From Mesorhizobium amorphae CCNWGS0123 (lineage in GTDB: Bacteria; Pseudomonadota; Alphaproteobacteria; Rhizobiales; Rhizobiaceae): a DNA stretch of 64,000 nt. The position numbers and the translations under genes were made by a program. Shown one piece after another: positions 1-8,518 of the stretch (the first letter of the stretch is position 1; each line of letters opens with the position of its first letter). The stretch is taken from contig NZ_CP015322.1 of NCBI RefSeq assembly GCF_001686985.1, positions 620,001 to 684,000 on the forward strand. Direction: 5' to 3'. The notes under the pieces are model-generated. The model saw only the letters and a list, made by a program, of their open reading frames with translations, was not told the DNA's origin and ran no database searches.

Positions 1-368
1 ACACACTCAAGCATGTGACCGAGACTTCGATGCTTTGGTATGCCGAATTCCCGCCGGGAACGTTCGTGCCGCCGCATATCCATCCCACCCAGGACGAGCT
101 GGTCATCGTTCTCGAAGGCGAGATCCATGCCGTGCTCGACGGAGTAGAGCAGGTTGCAGGCTACGGAGATACGGTCCGATTGCCGATGGGCATTCCGCAT
201 GGGCTGTTCAACAAGTCCGATAAGAAGGCTGAAGCTCTTTTCGTGGTCTCGCCGACCGGCGCGCTGTTCTCTCTGTTTGACAAAATCCACAACGTCGGCG
301 ACCCGGCTGAGGTGGTCCGCTTGGCCGCGCAGCATGAGATCAACTTTCTCCCGCCGCCAGCCGGCTGA
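1..368 (+). CDS. Cupin-domain protein, 5' end cut by window edge
   Basis: The frame is open to the left edge with no stop, so the true start lies outside; the first possible internal start is a GTG at 15. The visible protein (about 120 residues) is a single cupin barrel: the metal-site motif PPHIHPTQDE lies near the N-terminus (two His and a Glu), followed by GEIHAVLDG and a second-box His in MGIPHG. Cupins of this size are small isomerases, dioxygenases or sugar/amino-acid binding proteins, and the substrate cannot be told. It is followed after about 57 bp by a metallo-beta-lactamase-fold hydrolase and an SDR on the same strand, so it is probably part of one catabolic operon with the ABC importer downstream. 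Fold confident, reaction unknown. Confidence 0.8.
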   Translation, partial: TLKHVTETSMLWYAEFPPGTFVPPHIHPTQDELVIVLEGEIHAVLDGVEQVAGYGDTVRLPMGIPHGLFNKSDKKAEALFVVSPTGALFSLFDKIHNVGDPAEVVRLAAQHEINFLPPPAG

Positions 369-425
369 GCGTCGGGCGCCCGGCGATCGCAAATGCCCGG
401 TTAGTGTGCGTAAATGGGAGCACTT

Positions 426-1433
426 ATGTCTTCGACCTGCAGCAATCACGCCAACAACAGCCAGATGTTTCGGCCGCCGATCGGCGATCTGTGGGACTAT
501 GCCGACATCTCGCGCGACAAGTGCATTGCGCCTGGATTGAAAGTACGCAACTGGATCCAGTACCAGGCGAGCGAGGAGTTCTACATCCAACGCCTGACAG
601 ATCGTGGCTATTTGGTCGGCGCCGCAGGTTACAACGCGGTTGCCGTGATCGGCGACAAGGGGGTGCTGCTGGTGAGCACCCAATCGGGCGTGGCGACCAC
701 CCACACGCTCAAGGGGTTGCGCACACTGACCGACCTGCCGGTCACGGACATCGTCTACACCCACTACCATATGGATCACATCGCCGGCACGCCCGAGATC
801 GTAGCCGAGACCAAACAGCGCTTCGGTAGGGAAAGCCGGATCTGGGCGTCCTCGCTCACCGCGCGGCAGATCGACCGCTTTGGCCGTAAGGTACCGATGC
901 CCACCAATGTCATCGAGGGCCATGACGGCGACTTCCTGTTCGAGGGCAAGCGGGTGCGCATCCGCACGCCTGAATACAACGGCCATTGCCTGGACAACGC
1001 GATCATCCATCTGCCGACCGAGGGCATCGTGCAGTTCGACGATATGGTCGAGCCGGAATGCATGCCCTTCCCCCATTTCGGCCCGCAGGAGAACTTGCGG
1101 AACTTCGAAGACAACATGATCGAACTGCAGGGGATGACCTGGGACTTCGTCAATGGTGGTCACGGCAATTTGGGCAGCCACGGCGACGTCAAATTCTACC
1201 TCGACTATTTCGACAAGATGCGCAACGCCACGGCGGCGCGCATGGAACGGCTCTCCACGACGGATTTTGTCGTGCCCACCTATTCGTACATGAGTGCCTG
1301 GGTGAATTATCTTGCTGCCGTCAGCGCCCTGGTCAAAGAGGACCTGCGCCCGGAATATGGCCTCTACTACGGATTCGAGGAAAGCGTCCCTACCCATGTC
1401 GAGATGATGATCAATCATCTTATCCTGTACTGA
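426..1433 (+). CDS. Metallo-beta-lactamase-fold hydrolase
   Basis: A 335-residue protein with the zinc-binding HxHxDH motif as HYHMDH (about residues 115-120), further His residues in GHCLDN and GGHGN, and Asp in QFDDMVEPE. These are the usual ligands of a binuclear MBL-fold hydrolase. No signal peptide is seen, so it is likely cytoplasmic. I chose ATG 426 rather than the in-frame ATG at 414 because GGGAG at 415-419 sits at Shine-Dalgarno distance from 426. It lies 57 bp after the cupin and 3 bp before the SDR, so it is translated as part of the same operon. MBL-fold enzymes with this context often open lactones or hydrolyse esters; the actual substrate is unknown. Confidence 0.85.
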   Translation: MSSTCSNHANNSQMFRPPIGDLWDYADISRDKCIAPGLKVRNWIQYQASEEFYIQRLTDRGYLVGAAGYNAVAVIGDKGVLLVSTQSGVATTHTLKGLRTLTDLPVTDIVYTHYHMDHIAGTPEIVAETKQRFGRESRIWASSLTARQIDRFGRKVPMPTNVIEGHDGDFLFEGKRVRIRTPEYNGHCLDNAIIHLPTEGIVQFDDMVEPECMPFPHFGPQENLRNFEDNMIELQGMTWDFVNGGHGNLGSHGDVKFYLDYFDKMRNATAARMERLSTTDFVVPTYSYMSAWVNYLAAVSALVKEDLRPEYGLYYGFEESVPTHVEMMINHLILY

Positions 1434-1436
1434 GGC

Positions 1437-2258
1437 ATGAACGCGTCCATGACAGATCGCTTGCCGATTCCTCCTACCCTCGCCGGGAAGCGCGCTCTGG
1501 TGACCGGCGCCAGCCAGGGCTTGGGTCAGGATATGGCGGTGACCTTCGCCCAGGCAGGAGCCACGGTCGCAATTCACGGCCGAACACTTGGCGAGACAGA
1601 GGCAACGATCGAATTGGTCCGCAACCTCGGCGCAAACGCGCACGCGGTCGCAGCCGACTTCCTCGAGCCCGCAAGCATCAGGCCCATGGTCGAAGGGGCG
1701 ATCAAGGCGATGGGCGGTCTGGACATCCTGGTGAACAATGCTGGGATCGGCGAGATTTCCACGCTGGAGGATATGGACGAGGCCCTCTGGGATCGCACCA
1801 TTGCGATAAATCAGAAAGCGCCGTTCCTCGTCACCAAGGTAGCGGTCGAGACGATGCGGTCCAATGCCGATGGCGGACGCATCCTGTTCATCTCATCGAC
1901 CGCGGCAAAAACCGCGGACGCCGGTTTTTCCGTCTATGCCACGGCAAAGGCCGGGCTCCTGGCCTTTGCTCGCTGCATTGCCCCTGAATTGGGTCCGCAC
2001 GGGATCACGGTGAACGCCATCTGCCCGGGCTGGATCGACACCGCGTTGTCACGCGACCCGGTCAAAGCGATGGCAGAGGAGCTGAAAGTCCCCTTCGATC
2101 AGGTTTGGCAAATGACCATGGCGGACACCAACATGATGAAGGCTTTTCTCAAGCCGGCCGACATATCCCAGGCAGCGCTGTTCCTGGTGGGCCCCGGCGC
2201 CCGCCACATTACCGCGCAATCGCTGAATGTCTGTGCGGGATTGGCCTATTGGGGTTGA
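1437..2258 (+). CDS. Short-chain dehydrogenase/reductase (SDR)
   Basis: A classical SDR of 273 residues: cofactor motif TGASQGLG near residue 24, NNAG near 101, catalytic Ser in ISST, the YxxxK pair in YATAKAG, and the PG motif CPGW after it. The start ATG lies 3 bp after the stop of the MBL-fold gene. It presumably oxidises or reduces an alcohol/ketone group of the compound imported by the downstream ABC system. Only the family is certain, not the substrate. A 174-bp gap separates it from the transporter; no terminator is evident there. Confidence 0.88.
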   Translation: MNASMTDRLPIPPTLAGKRALVTGASQGLGQDMAVTFAQAGATVAIHGRTLGETEATIELVRNLGANAHAVAADFLEPASIRPMVEGAIKAMGGLDILVNNAGIGEISTLEDMDEALWDRTIAINQKAPFLVTKVAVETMRSNADGGRILFISSTAAKTADAGFSVYATAKAGLLAFARCIAPELGPHGITVNAICPGWIDTALSRDPVKAMAEELKVPFDQVWQMTMADTNMMKAFLKPADISQAALFLVGPGARHITAQSLNVCAGLAYWG

Positions 2259-2432
2259 GACAGCGACGACCAAGAAGGTGGCGCGGAGAGTAGAATACGG
2301 AGCAGCAGTCCAGTTGCAAAAGCATGGTATGTCCTGCCGAGAATCGATCCATGGCGAAGCGTCCGATGGACATTTTCGGGGACGGGCAGAATAAAAAACA
2401 AAGAGGAATTACCTCAGAATGGGAGAGCAGAC

Positions 2433-3581
2433 ATGAAGACGTTGCAGCATTCGGTTCAACCGGGATTGCGGTTCGATCGGCGTGATTTCCTGAAGGCGTC
2501 GGGCGCGGCGGCACTTGGCCTCGCAGGCAGCGCAATGCTCGGCCGGTCCGCACTTGCGCAGAACATCGGTGGAACCCTCGACTATCTTGGGTGGCAGGGC
2601 GAGGAGATGCCCGGCGCAATGGGGGCCTTCGCCAAAGAACACGGCATCAAGATCAATCCGAGCTACATCGCTTCCATCGACGACGTCGATGCCCGCTATG
2701 CCGGCGGCGGCGGCAGCGGTTTCGACCTGCTGTCGACCACCACGTCAACGAGTGACCAATTGGAGAAGAATGGGCACGTACTGACGCCACTCGATCTCGA
2801 GCGGATACCGCGTCATGGAAATCTGGCGAACTACTTCACGCAGAATGCGCGTACGATCGGCATCGCCGACGCGGACGGCAAGTTGTTCGCGATACCACAT
2901 TCGTTTGGGGTTTTCGGTATCACTTACGACAGCAAGGCCATCCCCGAGCCGAAGGCATGGACCGATCTGCTTGATCCGAAATTTAAGGGACGCATTACCA
3001 TGCCGGGAGATCCCGGCGCCAACTTCACACTTGCCGCGCATATTCTCGGACACGATCCGTTCCGAACCCCGAAGGGCAAGATCGACGAGATTGCCGCGTT
3101 CATGAAGCAATTCATCGACCAGTCGAAGACCATCGCGCCGAGCTACGGCGACGTGGCGTCGCTTATCGGTTCGGGTGAAGTGGTCGCCTCCTTCCTCGGC
3201 TGGGCGGCGATCGATGTCTTTGCTGCTGCCGCCGGCAACAACAATGTGCGCACCAACATTACCCCGACGGACGGCACCTTTACCTTTGTCGAAGCTTATG
3301 TGATCCCGCAAGGGGCGGACAACGCCGAAACGGCCTATGCGTGGATCAACGAAGTGCTCGATCCAAAGGTCAACGCCGCCGCCGCGATGGAACTCGCCGC
3401 TGGTCCGACGGTAAAAGGTGCAGCCGCCTTCATCGATCGCGCCAAGAGCCTCTATCCGGTCGATGACGTCGATGCATTCCTGGCAAAACGCCCGGTTCTC
3501 CTGCAAGCCCCGATCGAATCCGACGAATTTATCACGCTGGGCGAATGGGTGGCGAAATTCCAAGAGCTTCTGGTCAAGTAA
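2433..3581 (+). CDS. ABC transporter periplasmic binding protein, PotD/Fbp type, Tat-exported
   Basis: A 382-residue extracellular solute-binding protein of the spermidine/putrescine (PotD)/iron family. The N-terminus has a twin-arginine signal, RRDFLKASG at residues 13-21, a hydrophobic stretch and an Ala-x-Ala type site (ALAQ near 43), so it is exported folded. The mature part has the usual features of the family, such as IPHSFGVFGITYD and DPKFKGRITMPG. It is the first gene of a four-gene importer operon and would hand its ligand to the two permeases that follow. The ligand may be a polyamine, opine or other small amine, which the sequence does not settle. Confidence 0.9.
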   Translation: MKTLQHSVQPGLRFDRRDFLKASGAAALGLAGSAMLGRSALAQNIGGTLDYLGWQGEEMPGAMGAFAKEHGIKINPSYIASIDDVDARYAGGGGSGFDLLSTTTSTSDQLEKNGHVLTPLDLERIPRHGNLANYFTQNARTIGIADADGKLFAIPHSFGVFGITYDSKAIPEPKAWTDLLDPKFKGRITMPGDPGANFTLAAHILGHDPFRTPKGKIDEIAAFMKQFIDQSKTIAPSYGDVASLIGSGEVVASFLGWAAIDVFAAAAGNNNVRTNITPTDGTFTFVEAYVIPQGADNAETAYAWINEVLDPKVNAAAAMELAAGPTVKGAAAFIDRAKSLYPVDDVDAFLAKRPVLLQAPIESDEFITLGEWVAKFQELLVK

Positions 3582-3590
3582 GTTAGCGAA

Positions 3591-4478
3591 GTGCAGACAC
3601 CTCGTTTTGGAAGCTTTTGGCCCCGGTTCAGACTGACGGCAATGACCTTGCCGGCAGTCCTTGGCCTGTTGGTGTTTTTCGTCGTCCCCGTCCTTTTCCT
3701 GCTCGGCTACAGCTTTATGACGGCCGGGCGGTTCTCCGTTCATCTACCGCTGACGCTGGAGAACTTCTGGGCGGCGGTCACATCGTCAGCCAGCCTGCGG
3801 CTGGCGCGCAACTCACTCATTGTCGGCGGCTCCGTCGCGACACTTTGCGTCCTCATCGGCATTCCGGTCGCCGCCTATATCAGATATCGCGCCGGACGCT
3901 GGGAGTTTCCCGTTTTGCTGCTCTTCGTTATCGCGATGTTCGCAAGCTATCTTGTGCGCATATACGCCTGGCGGCTGATGTTGGGGGAACACGGCGCAGT
4001 CAACGCAACTTTGTTGGCACTTGGCGTGATCGATACGCCACTTAAGGCGCTGCTGTTCAGCAAACTCGCTATCGTACTGGCAATGGTCCACATCGGCATT
4101 CCCTGGGTCGTGCTTATCTTGTATTCGGCGATGCGCCCGCTCGAACCGCGCTATCTCGAGGCGGCGCAGGACCTTGGCGCGACGGCCACACAGCGGTGGT
4201 GGAAGGTTATGTTTCCGCTGCTGGCGGCACCTATTGGATCCGCTTTCCTGCTGATCTTCATCCTCGCATCGAGTGACTACGTTGCGCCCCAGTTTCTTGG
4301 TAGCCCGGGCGATCAGCTCATCGGCATACAAATCCAGTCCGATTTCAGGGGGCTCGGCAACTGGGGCGTTGGCGCCGCGCGATCATTCCTCACTCTGCTG
4401 GTCTATGTATTTGCCTTCGGTCTGTTGACCGTTGTGCTCCGCTTCAAGCGCCTCAAAGAAATCCACTGGGAAAACTAA
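3591..4478 (+). CDS. ABC transporter permease, PotB-like
   Basis: An integral membrane permease of 295 residues with about six hydrophobic segments; the first is near residues 18-40. The cytoplasmic EAA loop that docks the ATPase reads EAAQDLGATATQRWWKVMFP (about 184-203). I used the GTG at 3591, 9 bp after the binding-protein stop; an ATG at 3642 is a possible shorter start but would cut into the first segment. It forms a heterodimeric channel with the next gene. Family assignment is strong; substrate as for the binding protein. Confidence 0.9.
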   Translation: MQTPRFGSFWPRFRLTAMTLPAVLGLLVFFVVPVLFLLGYSFMTAGRFSVHLPLTLENFWAAVTSSASLRLARNSLIVGGSVATLCVLIGIPVAAYIRYRAGRWEFPVLLLFVIAMFASYLVRIYAWRLMLGEHGAVNATLLALGVIDTPLKALLFSKLAIVLAMVHIGIPWVVLILYSAMRPLEPRYLEAAQDLGATATQRWWKVMFPLLAAPIGSAFLLIFILASSDYVAPQFLGSPGDQLIGIQIQSDFRGLGNWGVGAARSFLTLLVYVFAFGLLTVVLRFKRLKEIHWEN

Positions 4479-4490
4479 AGGGCAGGCAGC

Positions 4491-5303
4491 ATGAAGAACG
4501 TGGTCCTCCTGGCAAGCACAGTGTTCGCCCTGCTCTACCTTTTCGTTCCACTGTTCATCGTGGTTCTGTTTTCATTTCATGCGACGGGTGGATTGTCATT
4601 TCCCTTCGAGGGCTTCTCGTTGCGATGGTACGAGGAAGTCCTGTCTTCGCCGGATTTCCTGAACGCGACGAAGAACTCGTTCTATGTCGCTTCAGCCACC
4701 GCGGCCATCACGCTGGTTGTGTTCACGGCAGCGGCTTACGGCATGTCGCGATCGACGGCGCGCTGGCGAGATACCCTTTCTCCGCTCTTCCTGTTGCCAA
4801 TCACCCTGCCTGGCATTTTCATCGGCGTGGCGCTTCTGCTGTTTTTTGCTCGCATTCAGCTGCCTCTGTCACTGATGACTGTCATCATAGCCCACATCGT
4901 CTTTGTCGCCCCGTTCTTCTATCTGATCACCAGCGTTGCGCTTGAGAGCCTTGACCCCTCTCTGGAAGAGGTGGCGCTTGATCTGGGGGCCAGCCGCTAC
5001 CAGGCGTTCTTCAAGATCGTTCTCCCGCAGATCTGGCCGACGTTGGTGGGTGCAACTGTGTTGGCCTTCATGTTGTCGTTGGATGAGTTCATCATCACCT
5101 TCTTCGTCATCGGAAACGACGGCACCCTTCCGATGTATATTTTTTCCAAGCTTCGCCGCACCGTAGATCCGTCGATAAATGTCGTATCGGCCCTCCTCAT
5201 CGGGGCAAGCTTGCTGCTGTGGATTGTGGGACTGATGATGATGTGGCTTCAACGTGAGCGAGCTGCGATCGGTGTAAATGGCAAGGAGAACATAACAACG
5301 TGA
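4491..5303 (+). CDS. ABC transporter permease, PotC-like
   Basis: The second permease (270 residues), with hydrophobic segments from residue 3 onward and an EAA loop EEVALDLGASRYQAFFKIVL. It starts 12 bp after the first permease, with an AGGGCAGG-like ribosome site, and its last 4 bases overlap the start of the ATPase gene, so the two are translationally coupled. PotC-type permeases pair with PotB-type ones in importers for polyamines and related amines. Confidence 0.9.
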   Translation: MKNVVLLASTVFALLYLFVPLFIVVLFSFHATGGLSFPFEGFSLRWYEEVLSSPDFLNATKNSFYVASATAAITLVVFTAAAYGMSRSTARWRDTLSPLFLLPITLPGIFIGVALLLFFARIQLPLSLMTVIIAHIVFVAPFFYLITSVALESLDPSLEEVALDLGASRYQAFFKIVLPQIWPTLVGATVLAFMLSLDEFIITFFVIGNDGTLPMYIFSKLRRTVDPSINVVSALLIGASLLLWIVGLMMMWLQRERAAIGVNGKENITT

Positions 5304-6373
5304 ACCAGACTACCAATCCGCGCCTCGAAGTCCGATCCGTTAGCCATTCGTTCGGTGCATTCCAGGCTGTTAGGGACGTATCGCTGACATTGCATCAGGG
5401 CGAATTCCTGTCTTTTCTCGGTCCATCCGGGTGCGGCAAGTCGACAATGCTGCGCATCATCGCTGGCTTCCTGGTCCCGACTGAAGGCAAGGTGCTGCTG
5501 CACGGGCGCGATGTCACGGCCACGCCGCCGAACCGTCGCCCAGTTAATCTGGTATTCCAGCGACCGACGCTATTTCCCCATTTGAACGTGTTTGAGAACG
5601 TCGCATTTGGGCTGCGCATCGCCAAGCTGTCGGAGCCCGAAATCAAACGACGCGTCATGAGCATGCTTGAGATCGTTGATCTTGGCGCGCTCGCGAGGCG
5701 GCGATCGCATGAATTGTCCGGCGGACAAATGCAGCGTGTCGCGGTCGCCAGGGCGCTCGTGAACGAACCGCAACTTCTCCTGTTGGACGAACCGTTCTCA
5801 GCACTCGACATCAAAATCCGCCTTCAGATGGAATGCGAATTGCGACGGATTCACCGCGACTACGGTGCCACGATCGTCTTCGTCACTCACGACCAGCGTG
5901 AGGCGATGGCGATGTCGGATCGGATCGCGCTGTTCCGCCAGGGCGGAATCGAACAGATCGCCCCTCCAGACGAGATCTATCGGGCACCAATCTCCGAATA
6001 TGCGGCGCGATTTGTCGGAGATGCCAACATCTTGCGGGTCGACCTGCTACCGCAAGCGCCGGGATTGGCTCGGGTGGCCAGCCATGAGGTCAATGTCGGT
6101 AACCTTCATGACTGTACGTCCACGTCCGCTGTCATGATCCTGCGGCCCACCGCCATACACTTCGAGGCCATCACATCGGATGGACCGGGGTTGCCGGGGC
6201 TGGTCACCGATGTGGCCTACCGCGGCACCGGCTTTTCTTGCGAGGTGAAGGTTGACGGTCTTAGCGAACCGCTACGCGCGGAGGTCAGCGCGCTTGGTGG
6301 CTTCCGGATCGCTGTCGGAGATCGTGTCAAAGCGACTTGGTCCGGAGCGGAGGTGCGGATGATCGCGACGTGA
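5300..6373 (+). CDS. ABC transporter ATPase, PotA-like, with TOBE domain
   Basis: A 357-residue ATP-binding subunit. Walker A is GPSGCGKST (about residues 39-47), the Q-loop follows as VFQRPTLFPHL, the signature is LSGGQMQRVAVARAL, Walker B is LLLLDEPFSALD, and the switch His is in VFVTHDQREA. The C-terminal third is a TOBE-type regulatory domain, as in PotA/FbpC/UgpC. The GTG start overlaps the upstream permease stop by 4 bp. It powers the importer made by the three preceding genes and closes the operon; a LuxR-type regulator follows convergently. Confidence 0.92.
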   Translation: MNQTTNPRLEVRSVSHSFGAFQAVRDVSLTLHQGEFLSFLGPSGCGKSTMLRIIAGFLVPTEGKVLLHGRDVTATPPNRRPVNLVFQRPTLFPHLNVFENVAFGLRIAKLSEPEIKRRVMSMLEIVDLGALARRRSHELSGGQMQRVAVARALVNEPQLLLLDEPFSALDIKIRLQMECELRRIHRDYGATIVFVTHDQREAMAMSDRIALFRQGGIEQIAPPDEIYRAPISEYAARFVGDANILRVDLLPQAPGLARVASHEVNVGNLHDCTSTSAVMILRPTAIHFEAITSDGPGLPGLVTDVAYRGTGFSCEVKVDGLSEPLRAEVSALGGFRIAVGDRVKATWSGAEVRMIAT

Positions 6374-6412
6374 ATAGGCAGTATGCACCAATGGGAGCGG
6401 CGGGAGGACTGT

Positions 6413-7186
6413 TCAAGACGCCTTCATCAAGACGCCAACAAGCTCGGTCCTGTTTGAAACCGAAAACTTCTTGTACAGCGTCCCGAGATGTTCCTTCACT
6501 GTGTGGGCGGAAATTCCGAGCGAACGTGCGATTTCCTTGTTCGACCGGCCCTGGCAGATCAGCCTGGCAACCTGCCGTCCACGTGGTGGCAAGACCTCAA
6601 CATTCTGGAATTCCGATCTATCATTCGCCGGTTCGGCAGGGGGTGGCGAAGGTGGTTCGGCCATTGGTGCTTTGATGTCGAGCGCCGCGTACGCATGACT
6701 GCTGGCACGGCAAACCAGATCCATCGCGGCGCGTGCCTCCAACGAGTACGACCCATAGATTTCCGATCGACCGATATAGATGACGGCCGCAATCTTTCCG
6801 TCCACCTTGATTGCGCCGGCCATGCAATGCCCAAACCCCCAGCGACGCAGAAAGGCCAAGTTGCCCTGGTCAATCCAGCCCGGCCGCCCCTTCATCATTT
6901 GATCATGCACCGGCATACCGCTGGTCGCGACGTATTCGAGCAGCAGGTCCTTCGTCTTGCTGTCACGATATTCAACGTGCAGCCCTTCGGGCACTTCTTT
7001 CGAAAACAGGAGCTTTGGCGTGGCCCCGTCCAGGGCATAGATAGATATAGCGAGGGATCCGACATAATCGGCGATAAACCTGCTTGCCTCTTCACCCAGC
7101 GTGTCGACCGTCTTGCTCTCGGCCACTCGCATGAGCGATTGGCCTAGGCGCAGGGAACAGTCCAATTCGTTCGGAGTCAGCGTCAC
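6413..7186 (-). CDS. GAF/autoinducer-like sensor with LuxR-type DNA-binding domain
   Basis: A 257-residue regulator. Residues about 1-165 form a GAF-like sensory domain (FIADYVGSLAISIYAL, FGHCMAGAIKVDGKIAAVIYIG). A proline-rich linker (PSPPPAEP) leads to a C-terminal LuxR helix-turn-helix, with LPPRGRQVARLICQGRSNKE and GISAHTVKEHLGTLYKKF. There is no phospho-acceptor receiver domain. The start is a GTG at 7186 with AGGA upstream. It faces the ABC importer convergently and may control it in response to a small ligand; that link is inferred from position only. Confidence 0.85.
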   Translation of the reverse strand: MTLTPNELDCSLRLGQSLMRVAESKTVDTLGEEASRFIADYVGSLAISIYALDGATPKLLFSKEVPEGLHVEYRDSKTKDLLLEYVATSGMPVHDQMMKGRPGWIDQGNLAFLRRWGFGHCMAGAIKVDGKIAAVIYIGRSEIYGSYSLEARAAMDLVCRASSHAYAALDIKAPMAEPPSPPPAEPANDRSEFQNVEVLPPRGRQVARLICQGRSNKEIARSLGISAHTVKEHLGTLYKKFSVSNRTELVGVLMKAS

Positions 7187-7345
7187 GTTATCCTGGGTTC
7201 ATATGAGTACAGCAATGGGTAGACAACCTACCGCATGAGAAGAAACAGTGCCACCGACATCGATAGTCGGCTGCCACAACTGCGCTTCGGGGCGGTTGCG
7301 TCTGCGACACGGCCGCACCGTATCGCCAGGTCAATGCGGCGGCGG
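7187..7345. other. Short intergenic spacer
   Basis: Non-coding 159 bp between the start of the LuxR-type gene and the stop of the TetR gene, both on the minus strand. It must hold the LuxR-type promoter. No clear terminator or repeat was seen. Confidence 0.4.
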
Positions 7346-7906
7346 TTACTTCCTTGTGAGGGAGAGCAGCCTGGCTCTTAGGTCTGCGATGTCGGCAGCT
7401 ACGGTTCCATGATCGCGCAAGGCGAGGCCGAGCCAGGCTCCGTCCGCCGCGAGACGCACGATCTCGAGAATGGGGTCGCTGTCACTTTCGCGATGCCGTC
7501 GCAGCCGTGCGTCGAGCCAATCAGCCCAGATGCGTCGCAGGCCTGGCTCGGCGATCATCGATACCGAAAGAGCTGCCCATGGCCCCTTGAGACCGAACTC
7601 ATGCCCGACGAACACGGTGTCGAGATAGGCGCGCGTGAAACTTCCCCAACGCTCGTGATCCCTCGCGATGGCCTGGTCGAGTTCCGCGTCCAGACGTTTG
7701 AGGATGTTTTCGAACATGCCTTCAACGAGGATCTGCTTCGACTGGAAATGATGCAACAGGCCGCCTTTCGTGACCCCCGCCGCCTCGGACACCGCTTGCA
7801 AAGTTATACCTGCAAGGCCCAAATCCACTGCGAACTTCTCGGCGCAGTCGAGAAGTTTCCTGCGAACCAGCTCCGGCTGCTTCTTGCGAAGATGACCTTG
7901 CGACAT
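7346..7906 (-). CDS. TetR-family repressor of the adjacent SMR efflux gene
   Basis: A 186-residue TetR-family protein. The N-terminal helix-turn-helix covers ITLQAVSEAAGVTKGGLLHHF (about residues 35-55), the usual recognition region, and the rest is the variable ligand-binding domain. The start chosen is the ATG of MSQGHLRKK, which begins 2 bp after the stop of the SMR gene, so the two form a bicistronic unit with the pump first. A longer open frame upstream is only the shadow of the pump gene. TetR proteins so placed normally repress the pump and themselves and release DNA on binding the toxic substrate; a perfect inverted repeat upstream of the pump fits. Confidence 0.9.
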   Translation of the reverse strand: MSQGHLRKKQPELVRRKLLDCAEKFAVDLGLAGITLQAVSEAAGVTKGGLLHHFQSKQILVEGMFENILKRLDAELDQAIARDHERWGSFTRAYLDTVFVGHEFGLKGPWAALSVSMIAEPGLRRIWADWLDARLRRHRESDSDPILEIVRLAADGAWLGLALRDHGTVAADIADLRARLLSLTRK

Positions 7907-7908
7907 CG

Positions 7909-8253
7909 TCAGTGCACGGTCGTGCGGGAGAATACCTGCATCACGACCACGCCGCTCACAATCATGGCGATACCCACCAGTGCCGCCACGTCGATTGCCT
8001 GGCGGAAGACCGTCACACTGACGAAAGCTGTCAAAACGATGCCGAGGCCGCCCCAGATGGCGTAAGCCACCCCGAGCGGTATGCCTTTGAGGGCTTGGGA
8101 GAGGAAGAAGAACGAAATCCCGTAAAGGATCGTCATCGCAAGGACAGGCCCGATACGGCTGAACTGTTCTGACTTTTGTAGAAAGGCTGAACCAGCGACC
8201 TCGCAGACGATAGCAATGGCAAGCGAGCCGTAGGCAAGGAACGAGGGGGTCAT
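7909..8253 (-). CDS. Small multidrug resistance (SMR) efflux protein
   Basis: A 114-residue protein with four hydrophobic segments, typical of SMR/DMT pumps. The essential membrane-embedded Glu lies in the first helix (AIVCEVAGSAFLQKS), and the GIPLGVAYAIWGGLG stretch is the family signature in helix 3. SMR pumps are dual-topology proton antiporters for quaternary ammonium compounds, guanidinium or similar cations. The ATG at 8253 is used because the 12 extra upstream residues of the longer frame lie between the operator and the natural N-terminus. Cotranscribed with the TetR gene that follows. Confidence 0.9.
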   Translation of the reverse strand: MTPSFLAYGSLAIAIVCEVAGSAFLQKSEQFSRIGPVLAMTILYGISFFFLSQALKGIPLGVAYAIWGGLGIVLTAFVSVTVFRQAIDVAALVGIAMIVSGVVVMQVFSRTTVH

Positions 8254-8278
8254 GGGTGCACCGAAAAGACAAATATTG

Positions 8279-8304
8279 TAAGATACCATCCAGCCGGTAT
8301 CTTA
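8279..8304 (-). promoter_or_regulatory. Inverted-repeat operator, probable TetR site
   Basis: A perfect 9-bp inverted repeat, TAAGATACC-N8-GGTATCTTA, lies 25 bp upstream of the SMR start, where it would overlap promoter or leader. Its size and place match operators of TetR-family pump repressors. Assignment to the adjacent TetR protein is an inference from position. Confidence 0.75.
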
Positions 8305-8518
8305 TAAATCATGCCTCGTGCTCAATGGCAACCGGCGCCCTCACAAAAGAGCACTTTCGGCCGATCCTCACCTATTTCCTCGGCGTTCCTGTTCGGTAAG
8401 GTGACTCCCGAGAATTAACCACCATAGGGCCTGCATGCCGGCGTGCCGCAGCAACTGCTGTCTAGAAGTGGATGGCGTAGTGGCTATTGCAGGCCGGATT
8501 GTCGAGATATAGGTCGGC

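Noticed and set aside
2745..3743. 332-codon minus-strand frame across the ABC binding-protein gene
   Set aside because: Shadow of the plus-strand gene, with Arg/Gly-rich low-complexity translation.
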